From Ophioderma brevispina (lineage: Eukaryota > Echinodermata > Ophiuroidea > Amphilepidida > Ophiodermatidae): DNA of 64,000 nucleotides. Below are positions 1 to 12,023 of this stretch, piece by piece; position 1 is the stretch's first letter; the number at the start of each line of letters is the position of its first letter. Both the position numbers and the translations under genes were made by a program. The notes beneath the pieces are model-generated. The model worked only from the letters and a program-made list of their open reading frames with translations. It did no database searches and was not told the DNA's origin. The stretch lies in NCBI GenBank assembly GCA_023653785.1, contig JAMKCH010012582.1, positions 93,011-157,010 of the forward strand. Direction: 5' to 3'.

Positions 1-7
1 AAACAGC

Positions 8-1177
8 TATGAGCCATGAAAAGCTTGACGAAAAAGGCGAGTTTTAAGCTAACGTTTGAAGTCTTGGAATTTGGGGATACTACGAATGCTGTTTGGAAGT
101 GAATTCCAAACAGCTGACGAAGCGAAATGAATTGAGCGTTCACCAGCTGATTTAAGGCTGACCCGTGGAAGTCTCAATAACTTTTTAGATGATGAACGGA
201 GTGAACGTGATGGTTGGTAAGTGGAAAGCACAGATGACAAATATAACAGCAAGGTACCTTCGAAATGCTTGAAGGCAAAAACGGCCAGTTTGAATTTTAT
301 GCGAAATTCCACGGGTAGCCAGTGAAGCTCAATAAGCAAAGGTGTAATATGGTCATGTTTTCGTTTCTTGAGAATTAGGCGAGCAGCACAATTTTGGATG
401 CGTTGTAAATGTTGTAGTTGGTCGGAGTTGATACCAGATAAAATGGAATTACAAAAATCAAGACGTGAGATGATGATCGAATCAACCAGAATCGAGGTTG
501 CTTTTTCAGATAGGTAAGGTCTAATACACCAATCTGTCTTAAAGATAAATATGCAGAACGGCAGATGTCACTAATATGTTCACACATGGATAATGCTTGA
601 TCAAGTCGAACACCGAGATACTTGACAGAATTTTGAAAAATGAAGTCACAGTCCAAAATCAGTATAGTATTACTCTCAAGCTGGTTAATACGAGAAGCCG
701 TACCAACGGTCATCACCTCAGTCTTGTCAGTATTAAACATAAGCTTATTACTGTCGATCCAACGTAAAATGGCACTAATACATTCTTGAATAGCTGCCTT
801 AGTTGACACAAAATCCTCAGGCGCCCCAGAATATGAAATCCGAGTTTCATCAGCGTACTTGTGATACGAACAATTGTACTGACTGATAACATCAGAGAGC
901 GATTGTATATATAACAAAAATAAAACCGTACCGAGCCCTGCGGGACTCCATACAAAAGCGGACGCGATTTGGAGACATTACCAGCGACGATAATGGACTG
1001 AGAACGATGGGAAAATATGAGGGAACCATGAAAGTACATTCCTTTGATACCAAAACTCACTTCGAGACGCTTCAGGAGAACAGAATGGTCAAGCATGTCG
1101 GACGCATCACTGAGGTCAAGGAGTGAAATAAGGGCACACTTCTCGTCAGATTGGTCAAACAAGTTGTCATGAACCAA
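8..1177 (-). pseudogene. Non-LTR retrotransposon (LINE) reverse transcriptase, 5'-truncated and frameshifted
   Basis: The minus strand encodes the C-terminal half of a LINE reverse transcriptase in several frames. From 1177 downward come motif A (LLDLSDASDMLDH), then GVPQGSV, then after a frameshift near 915 the catalytic box, which reads YADET instead of YADDT. Next come FNTDKTEVM and VKYLGVRLD. The usual LINE C-terminal region (LHWLPVEFRIKFKL, then AVWNSLPNSIR) lies at 339-49. A further one-base shift near 45 restores a tail ending at a TAG near position 8. The organisation fits the CR1/L2/Jockey side of the non-LTR tree. Frameshifts and the altered catalytic box make it a dead copy. It lies in the mib1 intron or 3' portion, same strand as the host gene. 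Family assignment is from motif memory, not a search. Confidence 0.85.
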
Positions 1178-1344
1178 CTCAGTACTGCGGTCTCCACGCT
1201 ATGACCCTTCTATACGATGAAGCTTATGATCTAAAAGGTGTTTCGGTAATGGCAAGAAATCCGGACATTATAAAGAAAAAACACTTGTTGAAATGTACAT
1301 TTAGTTTTGGAACATTACAAGCAAGCACAATCTAAATCGCAGAC

Positions 1345-1440
1345 AGAGGGTGAGGTGGCCGAGCGGTCGAAGGAACTGAAACGTAAGCAGGGGTATAAGA
1401 ACGATCGAGCGGCCCAGGTTCGAGCCCTGTGAGCTTCAGG
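1345..1440 (+). repeat. tRNA-derived SINE head, class II (Leu/Ser-like)
   Basis: A Pol III A box (TGGCCGAGCGG, 1356-1366) and a B box (GGTTCGAGCCC, 1417-1427) lie about 50 bases apart, as in a class II tRNA. I cannot fold a complete cloverleaf with a matching acceptor stem, so this is a SINE head or tRNA pseudogene rather than a working tRNA gene. It sits about 170 bases from the dead LINE. Confidence 0.6.
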
Positions 1441-1449
1441 CGTCTTGGT

Positions 1450-3630
1450 CATACTCAAATAGGTTCTATAAGGTCGGAAATTGCATAGGGTGATTATGGA
1501 ATTTCTCGCTCCCACCCATTGCTTAGAATGTGCAGGTGTATGCAGTTGCTGCCAGTGCCTCATGTTCGGAGAGTCAGTCATGGTGATTAAATGGTGAATA
1601 TAAAGTTATAAATTACCACTGCTGAGCAGTGGTGCCGCCTGAAAAAAATGGGAGGAATTCCGAAATACCATACCGATGAAGCCACAATGAGTATTGTTTC
1701 GAAAAATTTAAAATGTCCATTTGGTAACTCAAGTGTTCCTGTTGGCCACATCAACAAAAATATTACCATTTTCATGAAAACAGACATTAAAGCTTTTAGA
1801 GTTACATTAACTTTTTTTTTTCCTATTCATTATGCATTGTATACGTCTTGTTATGCGTCTAAGGTCTTAGAAAATACATTTCAAACAATAAAAATGAGCC
1901 TTGTGCACACAAGTGATTCTTACTTTTTATAATATAACAGATTTTAATTATTTTGTAATTGGTTCAAGAAGGTATGTCCAAACATTACTAAAATCAAAAT
2001 TACACACTTACACACAATTTAATATAACTGATACTTAATGTTCAAAAGAGGCGTTTGTAGTTCAACGATGCTATGTCCTCTCAGCGAAGACTCCAAATGA
2101 CAGCGCAAAAGTTCATACAAAACTCAGGTATAATGTTTTTTTTTCCAAAAAGGGGGGGAAAAAATTTTCTTCTCAGTCCTGAAGGTAACTTTGGTCCAGC
2201 AGTTCAAGACGACGGGGCTTTCCACTCGACGACAAATGCGTCCCACAAAATAAAATCCAGGTAATATACCCCCATCAAGTCTGTCGCTATGTCCTCATAT
2301 AGGATCACAAACTGGAATCCCTTTTTGATTCCAAAATGAAGCTCTTTTGGCTTAAAAGGACGACAGCAGACAATTTAGCTATCAAGCTCCGGCGGCATCC
2401 AAAACATTAAATCCTGGCACGAGATGTAGAACTCAATCTACCATTATTGTAGTCTAAGAGTAAAACTAGCCATAATTATACTGTTAGCTCCAGAGCTCTA
2501 GTTCAGCTCCTGATTTTCAACTGCTGGCAGACGAGTCCTTCCAGTGATAGTATTTACTACTCACAGCTAAATTCCCCTTTCTAACAATAATAATTACATC
2601 ATTCTCATGCATAAACATAAACCTTACACTAACTGACCAAATGGAATTCATCACCCGAATTTACATCACTTCATATATAACTTTGTGGTGGAATTCCCTA
2701 GATTCTGCAATATTTTGATCTCAAAAAATAAACAAGTTTCTAGTTTAGCATCCTTGGGGAAGTCCCACTTCCCCTATTGTGCAACCATCTAAAAAAGGTG
2801 CTAGTTTGCAAAGACAACTTAGGGAATCCCCTTTCTCTCTTTTATAGTAAACAAAGTGCTTTTCTCATGAGAAATCTTTTCTCAAATAAATTGAGAAATA
2901 ATATTTTTAAAGTTAATCAGAAAAATGGAGGCCATATAACACATTGAAGGTGGGATCCCAACATTTACAAAAATTACATGTATTTAAAGCCAATATCAGC
3001 AATTTCTTCAAAATGTAAACAAATTGAGCCCCCTATTTTTCATTAAGGTCCATTTTTTTGCACTGTTGTATTGGAAATGGTTGCAGTAAAAATCCCTGCA
3101 AGTGGCTACGCTTACCAGTCACGCTTATCTGTCAAGAAATGACGATCTTTCTGCAAATTGTTTACTAAAAAAGCAGGGATCCGACTTTTCCTAGCCAACA
3201 AAAAAGAGTCGTAAAGACCACTTTAAAATGCTTCATTGTTGGTTTTCGCAAAGAACAGTAATATAAGGTATTGATATGACCTAACACTAGTAATTGATTT
3301 TTTATTTCCAGTTTCACTTGCATCTAATATATTTTCCTAAATACTCCAATTATATCTCATTGCACTTTATCACTTATTATTCAACATCATACTGTATTTT
3401 GCTGTATTTTGTGATGAACAAAAATAAATATTGATTAATTGAGAGACAAAATAAGCATTTTGAATTTTGGAAAAAAATGACTGATTGTGGCTTTAACAAT
3501 TATTTTGTTCTCAGCTTTATCACTTGCAAAAAAACCAACCAAAAATTCAGGACGTTGTTTGTTTTTCATCCTGTAGAAATTGACTGAAAGCTGACACCCT
3601 TTTTGGTAGATTTTTTTAGTTCTACCATGG
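1450..3630. other. Intronic stretch without recognised gene
   Basis: No mib1 exon and no conserved coding motif seen on either strand. Composition is AT-rich with short homopolymers. A dispersed repeat listed separately lies at about 2290-2450. The rest is unassigned. Confidence 0.5.
2290..2450 (+). repeat. Dispersed repeat, copy 1 (second copy at 8890-9065, inverted)
   Basis: This segment matches the reverse complement of 8890-9065 over about 150 bases with small differences. Both contain ACAAACTGGAATCC, an AAGCTCTTTTGGCTTAAAA-like block, GCAGACAA and GGCATCCAAAA. No terminal inverted repeats or coding motifs were recognised, so the class is unknown. Confidence 0.6.
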
Positions 3631-3639
3631 TAACCAGAG

Positions 3640-3930
3640 CACATGTGGTCCAACGGATACAAGGACCGCCTCATGACCCAAAGGTCAGGGGTTCGAGTCC
3701 CGCTGAGGCAAGGCACTTTACCTCGCTTGTCTCTCTCCACCCAGGTGTTAAATGGGGAGCTGTTAGGAATATTGTCCATTGAGCGCAGCCCAAAGTTATG
3801 AGTATTCCTTGGACATCTGTAAGGCAGCTAACATATTCTAGTGGCAGCAGAATAAATGTAAAGCGCTTTGAAACATTGTGAAAGGCGCTATATAAATGTC
3901 AACAATTTTTTTAAAATTATTATTATTAAC
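3640..3930 (+). repeat. tRNA-derived SINE with LINE-like tail
   Basis: A box TGGTCCAACGG at 3646-3656 and a consensus B box GGTTCGAGTCC at 3690-3700 define a tRNA-like head of about 70 bases. A conserved-looking body follows (AAGGCACTTTACCTCG, CCACCCAGGTG, ATGGGGAGC). The 3' part carries GCGCTATATAAATG and an (ATT)n tail, a 3' end type many animal SINEs share with CR1/L2-like LINEs. It appears nearly full length. Confidence 0.8.
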
Positions 3931-4275
3931 CAGCTACCCTCCTCATCCTGATGGGGTGATGGTTTAGCTGCCGACAACTCAGCCCAGGAACAATAGTGGT
4001 TAACAGGATACCAGTAGCAGGTCCTCGAAGAAACCTGAGCTGACACACAAGTTTTTTCTTTTAACTTGGTTATTTTTTGTTAATTAATCTACTCTGAGAA
4101 TTAGACAGGAGACAAGCATAATATATTGATTACTTACTGATACCATACAAGTCAGAATAGCAACTATCAATTATGAATTTTAGTACCAGTAATAATCAGA
4201 CATGTGGACATTTGGATTGACTTCAATCTAATGATGTCAATAATATGCTTAACTTGTGTGGAAGAATTACATTTA

Positions 4276-4451
4276 GAGAATAAAGGTATGATTTTGGGAG
4301 CCGGTACTCTCTTTATGACGAATTGAAACCAATAATTTTAAGTGGAAGAACGAGGCCGAAGGCCAAGTTCTTCCACGCAAAAATAATGGTGTCGCCGGTT
4401 TCATTTCGCCGTAAAGAGAGTACAGGTTCCCAAAATCATACCTTTATTCTC
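4276..4451. repeat. Long near-perfect foldback (snap-back MITE)
   Basis: The left arm starts GAGAATAAAGGTATGATTTT and the right arm is its reverse complement, ending at 4451. Arms are about 80 bases with a few mismatches. The centre (GAGGCCGAAGGCC) is itself a small hairpin. No gene content. Transcribed RNA would form one long stem. Confidence 0.85.
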
Positions 4452-4760
4452 ATTCTTAAACAGCTTTAACATTTAAGGTCATCTTTAACACAATTTGCAA
4501 TACTTTACGGCTTAAATACAACAAGAAAGGACTGTCACCACCCAGTGACAACAAATCGAACAACCGTGAACGCACAATTATACCGCGAAGCAAGACAACA
4601 ACATGGCAGGGCAGACGAAGTAGCCAAATCGTGGTATGACGCGAGCGCTTCAACCTAAAAATAACGTCAATACACAGCGCGTACTACTAGGTTCAATTGT
4701 CAAATTGAACCCGGGCATCAGCCAATGAAATTGCGTACATTTTCACAGCTGTTTAAGAAT
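4452..4760. repeat. Second inverted-repeat element abutting the foldback
   Basis: ATTCTTAAACAGCT at 4452-4465 pairs with AGCTGTTTAAGAAT at 4747-4760. Inside, GGTTCAATT and AATTGAACC form a tight hairpin near 4690-4711. The unit starts exactly where the foldback ends, so the two could be one composite element. Confidence 0.55.
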
Positions 4761-4769
4761 TTTCAACCT

Positions 4770-6970
4770 AATTTTTCAACCTCATATTTCAATCTCATTT
4801 TCAAAATAGATTAATTATCCCAAATAGCCAACTTCTTTTTCAAATGTTTTATGCAGGGTTCACATAAAACATGTCATTAGGAGCACTAAAGTCTTGTCTC
4901 GTGTACGATGTGTTATAATATTGATATTATTTGTAGTTTTCTTTTAAAAGGTTATCAAAGGTGTAGTCAAAACCAACCTATCAACATCCCTTATAAGCAA
5001 AATCAGAAGAAAAAAAAAAAAGTTTTGTCAAATTTCTTCAGACATTATCATTGCTTCAGACATTATCATTGCTTTAAAGACTTCATTGCTCCATACATTA
5101 TTACAAAACTCCATCTTAATTTTCTGCTACTTGTAGAGCACGAAGGTCCCACAACAGGCTATGTGACAGGCACAACAAACTGAGACGGAAAGTGCAATGG
5201 GTGGTTTCAGAGTGCGTGGCTGCTATTCATACCCATTGTTTAAACCAACTAGTGCAGTTAGGTAGCAGCAACGGAATGTGCATACTTCAGGCAATTTTGC
5301 GCTTATTTATAGAATGTCATCAAATGCTCAAATGATGAAAATTGGGCTGATGTCAATAGTCTCAAACACCACCCAAGTTTGATATGCTGTTGCAAAGTAA
5401 CAAACCATGTTTACATTAGTTTGTCAATTACGTCATGCCTCTAAAATCCACAAAGTCAGTCGTCGGGAGATCATTCATCTATTCATTGAGCCACTAAAAC
5501 CATCACGAGAGCCATCCACATTTTACTTTGTTTACTGCTGTAATTTCAAATTCTACGTAATGGCATTTACCATTTTAGTTGGAAAAAGTTGCCAAAGCCA
5601 TTTTATATAAATTTTCACCACTGAGCAACGATATAACAAGCCTGTTGTTAAACCAAACCTCTAGACTCAAGAATATCTAATTCCAATCTGATTGTCACAA
5701 ATAAGTGTGAACTAAGGCGCATGAAGCATCCACCCCCCCCCCACCTTATTAAATCAATCCGTGAGTTGAATTCCTTGTGGGACTGTAGAAAAGTTGTTTT
5801 ATTTGACCACGGCTAGAAACGGGCACCCCTAACCTCCTGTAAATCGAGACCCGGGTAAGTGTTAAAACCCTGGGCATCTTACTTTGTCTCACCTCAATTT
5901 GAGGTGATGTAATGCGTTCTGCATTCCCACTAGCGTCTCGATCGTGCCATCTTTATTCTTGTGCTATGATTCCAAGCATAGCGCGCGCGCGATTCATGGC
6001 TGGAATATAAAAGTCGCAGTGACGTAACCTTTCAACTTAAGATGAGGATCAACTAGACACCTATGATTACAACTGTTGATTCTCTCATTACAGGACACAA
6101 CACGCGATAGCCCACTGATCTTTATACAATAGATTGGCTACACAACAGTAATTGTTTTATAGAGAATGAAGCAACCGACGGATATCGGTATCCAAAAACA
6201 AAGCATTCCAGAGACACGATTCAAAAGAAGTTCTATACAAGGGGCCCGGTTTTGAGACCATGCATCCTACATGCAAGCAACATTCAAATTTAAACAACAA
6301 GCCTCACTGAATGGCTTGATTCGGTAGTATGTTTATGTCGCTTATCCACATTTCACTGGGAACACGTTTTGTGCAAAGGACCGGCTCTCAACCACCTGCT
6401 TGGGCTCTCTTTGTAAATTACCAATATGGCCACCAGTGCTTCAATTATGAATCCCAGGTTTCAATCCATTGTATAGAGATCAGTGGATAGCACTATGATT
6501 AACCATCAAAATAGTGCTTCTATATCTGTGTAAACTATTAACACTATTCTTACAGTATCTATGATTTGCTCATAATGATCTCACCTTCTAAGTGACAATC
6601 AAACATACTACAGATGATGATAGAAGGCAGGTAGTGCCAAGGTGGTTAAATTTGAGCCGTCCCACCTGCTGGGCAATGCTGACCCTGGATGTTGTACATT
6701 TCATGCATTCAATGGTTCTCAAGCAACAGAGTGACGAAACACATAATGTTAGGGTATTAAAAGCAGGGGTTCTTCAATGGAGGCCCGTTGGGCCAAGTCC
6801 GGCAAGCCAACCATTGATTAGTGGCCCTTGACTTGCTCTAAAATACAAAGGGAAGCATAAGAATTTCAGTGTATTTGGCCATCAGGTAGAGAACTTTTAG
6901 ACTTGTTTGGCCATTTTCTGGCCCCTTCAGCCAAAATTGAGAAGCCCCTGTATTAAGGAACTACCTCATT
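4770..6970. other. Intron downstream of the 7.1-kb mib1 exon, no gene seen
   Basis: No further ankyrin codons were recognised on the minus strand, so the next mib1 exon should lie beyond position 1. A short alternating CG tract (GCGCGCGCGC) sits near 5981. Otherwise unassigned AT-rich sequence. Confidence 0.5.
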
Positions 6971-6972
6971 AC

Positions 6973-7168
6973 CTGATCAACTGGCGGTGCACCCTAAATC
7001 CAAACAGCGTTTTGACCACCCCAAAGACCTTTGTTGACCCCAATGTGTAGAGCCTTGGGCGGCGGTTATTGCGGGGCATTAAGGTCTGCATTTTCCAGTG
7101 CAGCTGTTCGATATAGACGGTTCATCTCCAAACGCGGCATGGTGTATAGCCCGGTCACCATCCTTATC
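6973..7168 (-). CDS. mib1: mib1 exon encoding ankyrin repeat 2 region (frame-disrupted)
   Basis: The exon follows an acceptor TTTGTATAG and opens in phase 0 with DKDGDRAIHHAAFGDE, almost identical to the second ankyrin repeat of animal Mind bomb 1. Further similarity continues in shifting frames: ENADLNA, then RNNRR, then LHIGVNKG, then GVVKTL and a DLGC-like end before a GTAATG donor at 6972-6971. These correspond in order to [21 protein letters not shown] and the following VVKTL segment of the family. The length of 196 bases is close to the ~199 expected. At least three single-base shifts are needed to read it through. The ankyrin region of Mib1 contributes to the E3 ligase's middle scaffold. 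The exon joins in phase to the 39-kb exon across a ~32-kb intron. Identity is strong; the frame breaks may be assembly errors. Confidence 0.85.
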
Positions 7169-9290
7169 CTATACAAAGCAAACAAAAATAAATAAAAAAA
7201 TAAAGTATTAATATGCTTTTGCTCAACAATGATGTCCCACAAAGTATTTAAGGATTCAGTAGTGACAAAATCATTGAAGCAAAAGATACCAGTTGTCAAT
7301 GCTGTATAGGGTCGGTCGGCCTTTAAGCAATAACAGCACTTTTTTTTCAGAGAGCCCCCCAATTTTCCTCTGCATATTTGAGATTTTTTACACAGTGCTA
7401 TTAGCATTTGACTAGTAAACGATACATTTGAATGGTAGAGATCAAAATTCTAAGTGTTGTAAAATACGGAATTTTGGAATAAGAATACAGTGGAGAACCT
7501 CATATAATTCAACAGATGCTGGAAACGTCCTTCAATATGAAATAGCCGGGAAATTGCGCCATGTTGGGTTGGGTAAGGAAGTCAATTGGAAGTATTTCCT
7601 AGGTGGGACGATTTCATCATGGACGGACATAAATTGGGCATTTCCAGCTCTGCCATTATATTACAATCAGAGATCCAGTTTTGAAATACACAAACGCTAA
7701 AATATGCAGTGTTGCGCTTTGCCATTCGCAGTATAGTTCAAAGACAAGTACCAATCACTGTGCAAAAAAAATCCCAAATTTTGAAAAATCGGGGTGTACT
7801 CTTCAAAAATGTGCTATTATTCCTTTAATTGGCAATAGTCATATCAAAACTATTAGAAGTCCCACTGTTGACTTTGCACATTGTGACAGCATCATCCCTT
7901 ACAGCAACTTCATCTTTCTACGGTGCTAACAAATTGTGCATAAAGAAGATTAAAACAATGAGCATAAATATCTGGCGACTGGAAGAAAACAGGTCATTTA
8001 TTTTCTGATAGTGTAGGACTTTGATTACAGAGATCAAACGGCAGGGTATGATTAACATATATAAAAAACACTCTGGTCAACAGACGGAAAGACTTATAAA
8101 AACCAATCAGTGATTGCTGAAAATATAAAATCTAAAAGTGATGAAAAAAAAATCAAATTGGTAATTTTGTTAAACTTAGAGGTAGCCAAGAAACCCTGCA
8201 GGTGATAGGATAAACTGAAATTTAGTCAATGTTTTTATGGGGGAAATGGAGGCTTTTTCTCTGGTCCAGGGGTATAGCAAGACCAAATGAGGTGTATCAA
8301 GTAAAATCATAGTACCAGTAGGTGGAAATCTAATTGGTTAGAAGCTAATTTGCAATTTCGTACTTTCTGAGTATTTGTGAGTGGTCGGGGTAGAGCAAAT
8401 TTTAGCTTACTGCCGCGTTCAATGAGTCTGTGCCGGCTTACCCTGACCGGCGGTCAACGACGGTAGCTATAACACTGCTCTGAACAGTGCATAGTATCCT
8501 CATTTGTGTTTAAAATATTATTTTATTCTCTATTTTACTTGAGAAAAGATTTCTCACAGAGAAAGAAATTAATTTATCTTCAAGAGAAAAATGAAATTAC
8601 CCTAGTGCCTGATATGAGAGGAGGCCAGGGGTTGTTTATCAGTTCTAGAAAAGCTACTATGGATAAATTGGAGATTTTCCAAGCAGTGTTGCAAAACAAA
8701 GAGTTGTCAAATAGGTAATTCCCATGATGTTTTTAATGCAAGATGATACATTTGATGCCATTTATGTGTGATCCAATTGGACATTGCTAGGCAGCCTAAG
8801 CTATGTTTATGCATGATGATGTTGTAATATCTATTTTAGGTATTGGGAAATACTAGTTGTGAAATACTACATAAAAGGAGATATTGCAAGTTACAAATTT
8901 TGCCAGTGGCAGTAGAGTTGATCTCCAGAGATAGTAGATGGTGCAGTACCAGTGATGATATTTTGGATACCACAGGAACTTGAAAAGCTAGTTTGTCTGC
9001 TTTCGTATTTTAAGCCAAAGAGCTTAAGTTTTTGAAATAAAAAAGGATTCCAGTTTGTGGTCCTAAAAGTGGACATTTGCAACTAAATGGCGATTCATAT
9101 TTTTTTTTCTTCTTTATTATTTCTATTTGAAATCATACCTTACATGCCTTAGGAGAATTCTACAGGTTTATCCTTAAGTTTACTACAACTCCTGCAAACT
9201 TTACACTTTGTTTGGATCACTGCTAGTACTTTAAAGTCAGGAAGATACAGCTATGAATAACATAATGCACCTTTGATATAAATTACTTAT
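7169..9290. other. Start of the giant mib1 intron, no gene seen
   Basis: No exon or retroelement coding motif recognised apart from the dispersed repeat at 8890-9065. Sequence is AT-rich. Confidence 0.5.
8890..9065 (-). repeat. Dispersed repeat, copy 2
   Basis: Inverted copy of the repeat at 2290-2450. The two agree over about 150 bases, including the AAACTGGAATCC block and the GGTATCCAAAATAT-like block. Class unknown. Confidence 0.6.
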
Positions 9291-9295
9291 AATTA

Positions 9296-9507
9296 TACTG
9301 TATAAGTGGAAATTTCCGCGTACAGATATTTTCGTGATTCTAACCGTTTTGCCAATGCGCAATAATTTAATTTCATGGTATTGACATCAGTGCAATACAA
9401 ATCTATTGGAAAAAGTTATTTTCACAAGTTTTTATTTTTGTGTTTTTATGTTCACTCACGAAATTCGCGAAAATAAAAACCTCACGAAAATTTCCACTTA
9501 TACAGTA
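9296..9507. mobile_element. MITE with 20-bp terminal inverted repeats
   Basis: Both ends read TACTGTATAAGTGGAAATTT inward. A CGCGAAAATAAAAACC-type interior, common in short foldback elements of marine invertebrates, precedes the right end. The outermost TA suggests TA target duplication (mariner-like), but that is inference. Length 212 bases, no coding capacity. Confidence 0.8.
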
Positions 9508-10011
9508 CTGCAAACCAAACAGACCCGCACTATTTTTCATCACCTTCTTAAACACTCCCGATCATCTTCTGACACACACACATTCCTCCTTCAACATTTT
9601 GGTCAATTACACCAATGTACAACTTGATTTGGTTCCTTGAGTTGTGTTGTTTGTTTGCAAGCTCCATCAAAGTAGGACACCCCTGACCTAATCAGTTATT
9701 TATATCACACTCCCTTAATGGATGTGATGTTACAACCATGTTACGGCTATGTAGGTTGTTAAAAGACACCACTGTTCCCATTTATTTCATGACTAGTTCA
9801 ACTTCTGTCATCGTGATTTCACACTCATCAAATGAGACAGCATGTGTGGAAGTTACTTCCCTAGCAATATAAGGACCATGACCAAAATATTATGATGAAT
9901 TTCTTGACAGTAACAAAGTGAACCCTATGCAATATAACCTAGACGGGAGAGTTTTGGTATACCACACCAGGAACATGTTCCATCACATCAACAGTCCAAG
10001 AGGAATTGGTC

Positions 10012-10276
10012 TTAAAGGTCCATGGTCCGATCGCCAATAGCCGCATCCCGGATGGTTTTAGATTTGGATTTTCTGAGCCCGGAAAAATTTCCCATTTGGT
10101 CGACCATTTTTTTATATTAACTTTACAGGTACTCTATGAGATTACAAAATTACGTTTTTAGTTTCTCACTTCAGAACCGGGTTGAAATACGCTTCGGACT
10201 TTAAGATGGGTTTTGGGGGAATCCATTTCTATCACGATGAAAATTTATGGACTTAATCCGGTCAGCCACCCTTTAC
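10012..10276 (+). mobile_element. TTAA-flanked MITE, family T1, copy 1 (decayed)
   Basis: Starts TTAA then AGGTCCATGGTCCGATCGC and ends GTCAGCCACCCTTTA. It matches the cleaner 44.2-kb copy along its length, including a TTACAGGTACTCTATGAGAT-like block and a GATGAAAA segment before the end. The right TTAA has mutated. Confidence 0.65.
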
Positions 10277-10279
10277 AGG

Positions 10280-12020
10280 CACTTAGTCCAGGGTTCCCGC
10301 TTAGTAGGATTTTGTGTCCATGACTCGCACAGACTTTTTCACTGGACATCATTAGATTGAGTAACCAAATGTGTTCCACTTGGACACCATAATTCTAAGC
10401 CTCTGAAAGGCAGAAATCTATTTTCCAAACCTCCAAGAAAATTATAGTACTAATATTCCTGCAAATGCGCAATTCAAAGATCCGTTGCTTATTGTTGGAA
10501 AACAAATTCACATATGCAATGGCTTTTATACGATTTGTATTGTCTGACAGAAAACCAACTTGCTTAACATTAAAATAGGAAACATGATGCCTCAAAAGTT
10601 TTTAACAAAGGCACTAGAAATCAGAAACTCGATGCACCATGTATTTGAAACTGATTAGTCCCGATTAGTAGTACTACAACACATTTGGACGGCTGGTCTC
10701 GGGATCACAAAATATTCCATGGACCATATAATTTGTAATCATTTTGAAATTATGGGGTCTAGTGGACTTAAGTTAAAAACCCAATTGAGAACCCTGGCCT
10801 ATAGTTTTTCAGTACAAATATGTATTGTCTCCTTCATTCCTGAATAGAATTCAAATCTATGACTTGTAATAAGGAACAGCAAAATGTACACGTGTGCAAT
10901 AGTACCCTGTGTCATTCACAGTATTTCCTTTGGGTCATTGGTTCCTGTGACCAAGTATGCAAGAATAACAGCACTAACCAGTCCTACCTAACCAATTGGA
11001 ACACCACCACACCACACACAACACACACACGCACGCACCGTCCCGCACACACACACACGCACGCATGCACGCACGCACACCCCACCCCACGCGCTGCACA
11101 GAGGAATCTGCTGCTACAATTATATCCACATGGCTTTTTAAGCCACCAGGATAAAGGGGGGTGCACGGTTAGTTCCACATATTCCTGTTCAAAGTGCAAA
11201 CATCATCCCACTATGAATTTGAATGGGGACCTCAGTGGCTTGCAAAACAAGGGAGTGCTCCACTCTCAAACCTCCCTGTTCTAGATAAAAGGGGTTTCCG
11301 AATACCATTAAATTGACAAAGGGACATTTCTCAGAAAAGTATGCCGCCCAAACCCCCAACACCCCAATTGTTTTTGGTTTTTTTACACATTAATAAGCTA
11401 AAATGTATTAAAACATACCGCCAACAATGCCACCTTTATGTATAAAGGAGATTTAGTACTTTCTGTCATGACACTGAAAAAGAAGCATGCTTCTCTAAGG
11501 CCAATTAGGAAGCATTCACCTAAAACTTCATTGTTTGGTATTCAGTTTTTTTCCCCCCTACTCTTTCTATAAATGTCTGAAACATTGTCCATTAGGTGTT
11601 TTACCACCAATCAAGTGTCCCTTTAAATTGCATTTTTTTTAAACAATCATTAGCATTATTTTGCGACCCAACTCACTCTATTGGTGCAGTTCCTTTAATA
11701 AGCACCTTCATAAATTGCTTCATACACATGTTCAAATTCAATCCACATGTCAAAAAAGAAATGACTTAAATTTTACACAACATTCAATACTGCAGAAAAG
11801 TTCTCCCCTGGTACAATGCTGATGTTACAATATGATGGTGCTATTAATGTACAGACCCTCACAACAATACGGCCGCGTCAGAGTTGAAGAGGGGTGAGTT
11901 GCGCAATCTATAGGTATGTTCTGGTCTATTGTACTCCAGGGACTCTTGGTATACAACTGCTTATCTCTGGGCCAGGATAACATAACTTCTGCTGGACAAC
12001 TAACACGTTGAGTGTAAGTA
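10280..12020. other. Intronic stretch with a CA/CG microsatellite, no gene
   Basis: No coding motif recognised. It contains the microsatellite at about 10999-11090 and unassigned AT-rich sequence up to the satellite boundary. Confidence 0.5.
10999..11090. repeat. (CA)n/(CG)-interrupted microsatellite
   Basis: A tract of CACACA and GCACGCACGCAC runs interrupted by short CCC and GCATGC segments. Confidence 0.85.
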
Positions 12021-12023
12021 AAA

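Noticed and set aside
1345..1440. Functional tRNA-Leu or tRNA-Ser gene
   Set aside because: Good A and B boxes but no complete cloverleaf or acceptor pairing was found; better explained as a SINE head.
1..6972. Further mib1 ankyrin or RING exons
   Set aside because: Searched by eye for GDTPLHDA, GYTALHLAALNNH and RING Cys patterns on the minus strand without success; they should lie outside the window.
10859..11284. 141-codon plus-strand frame
   Set aside because: Its centre is a translated CA/CG microsatellite (Thr/His/Arg runs), so it is not a gene.
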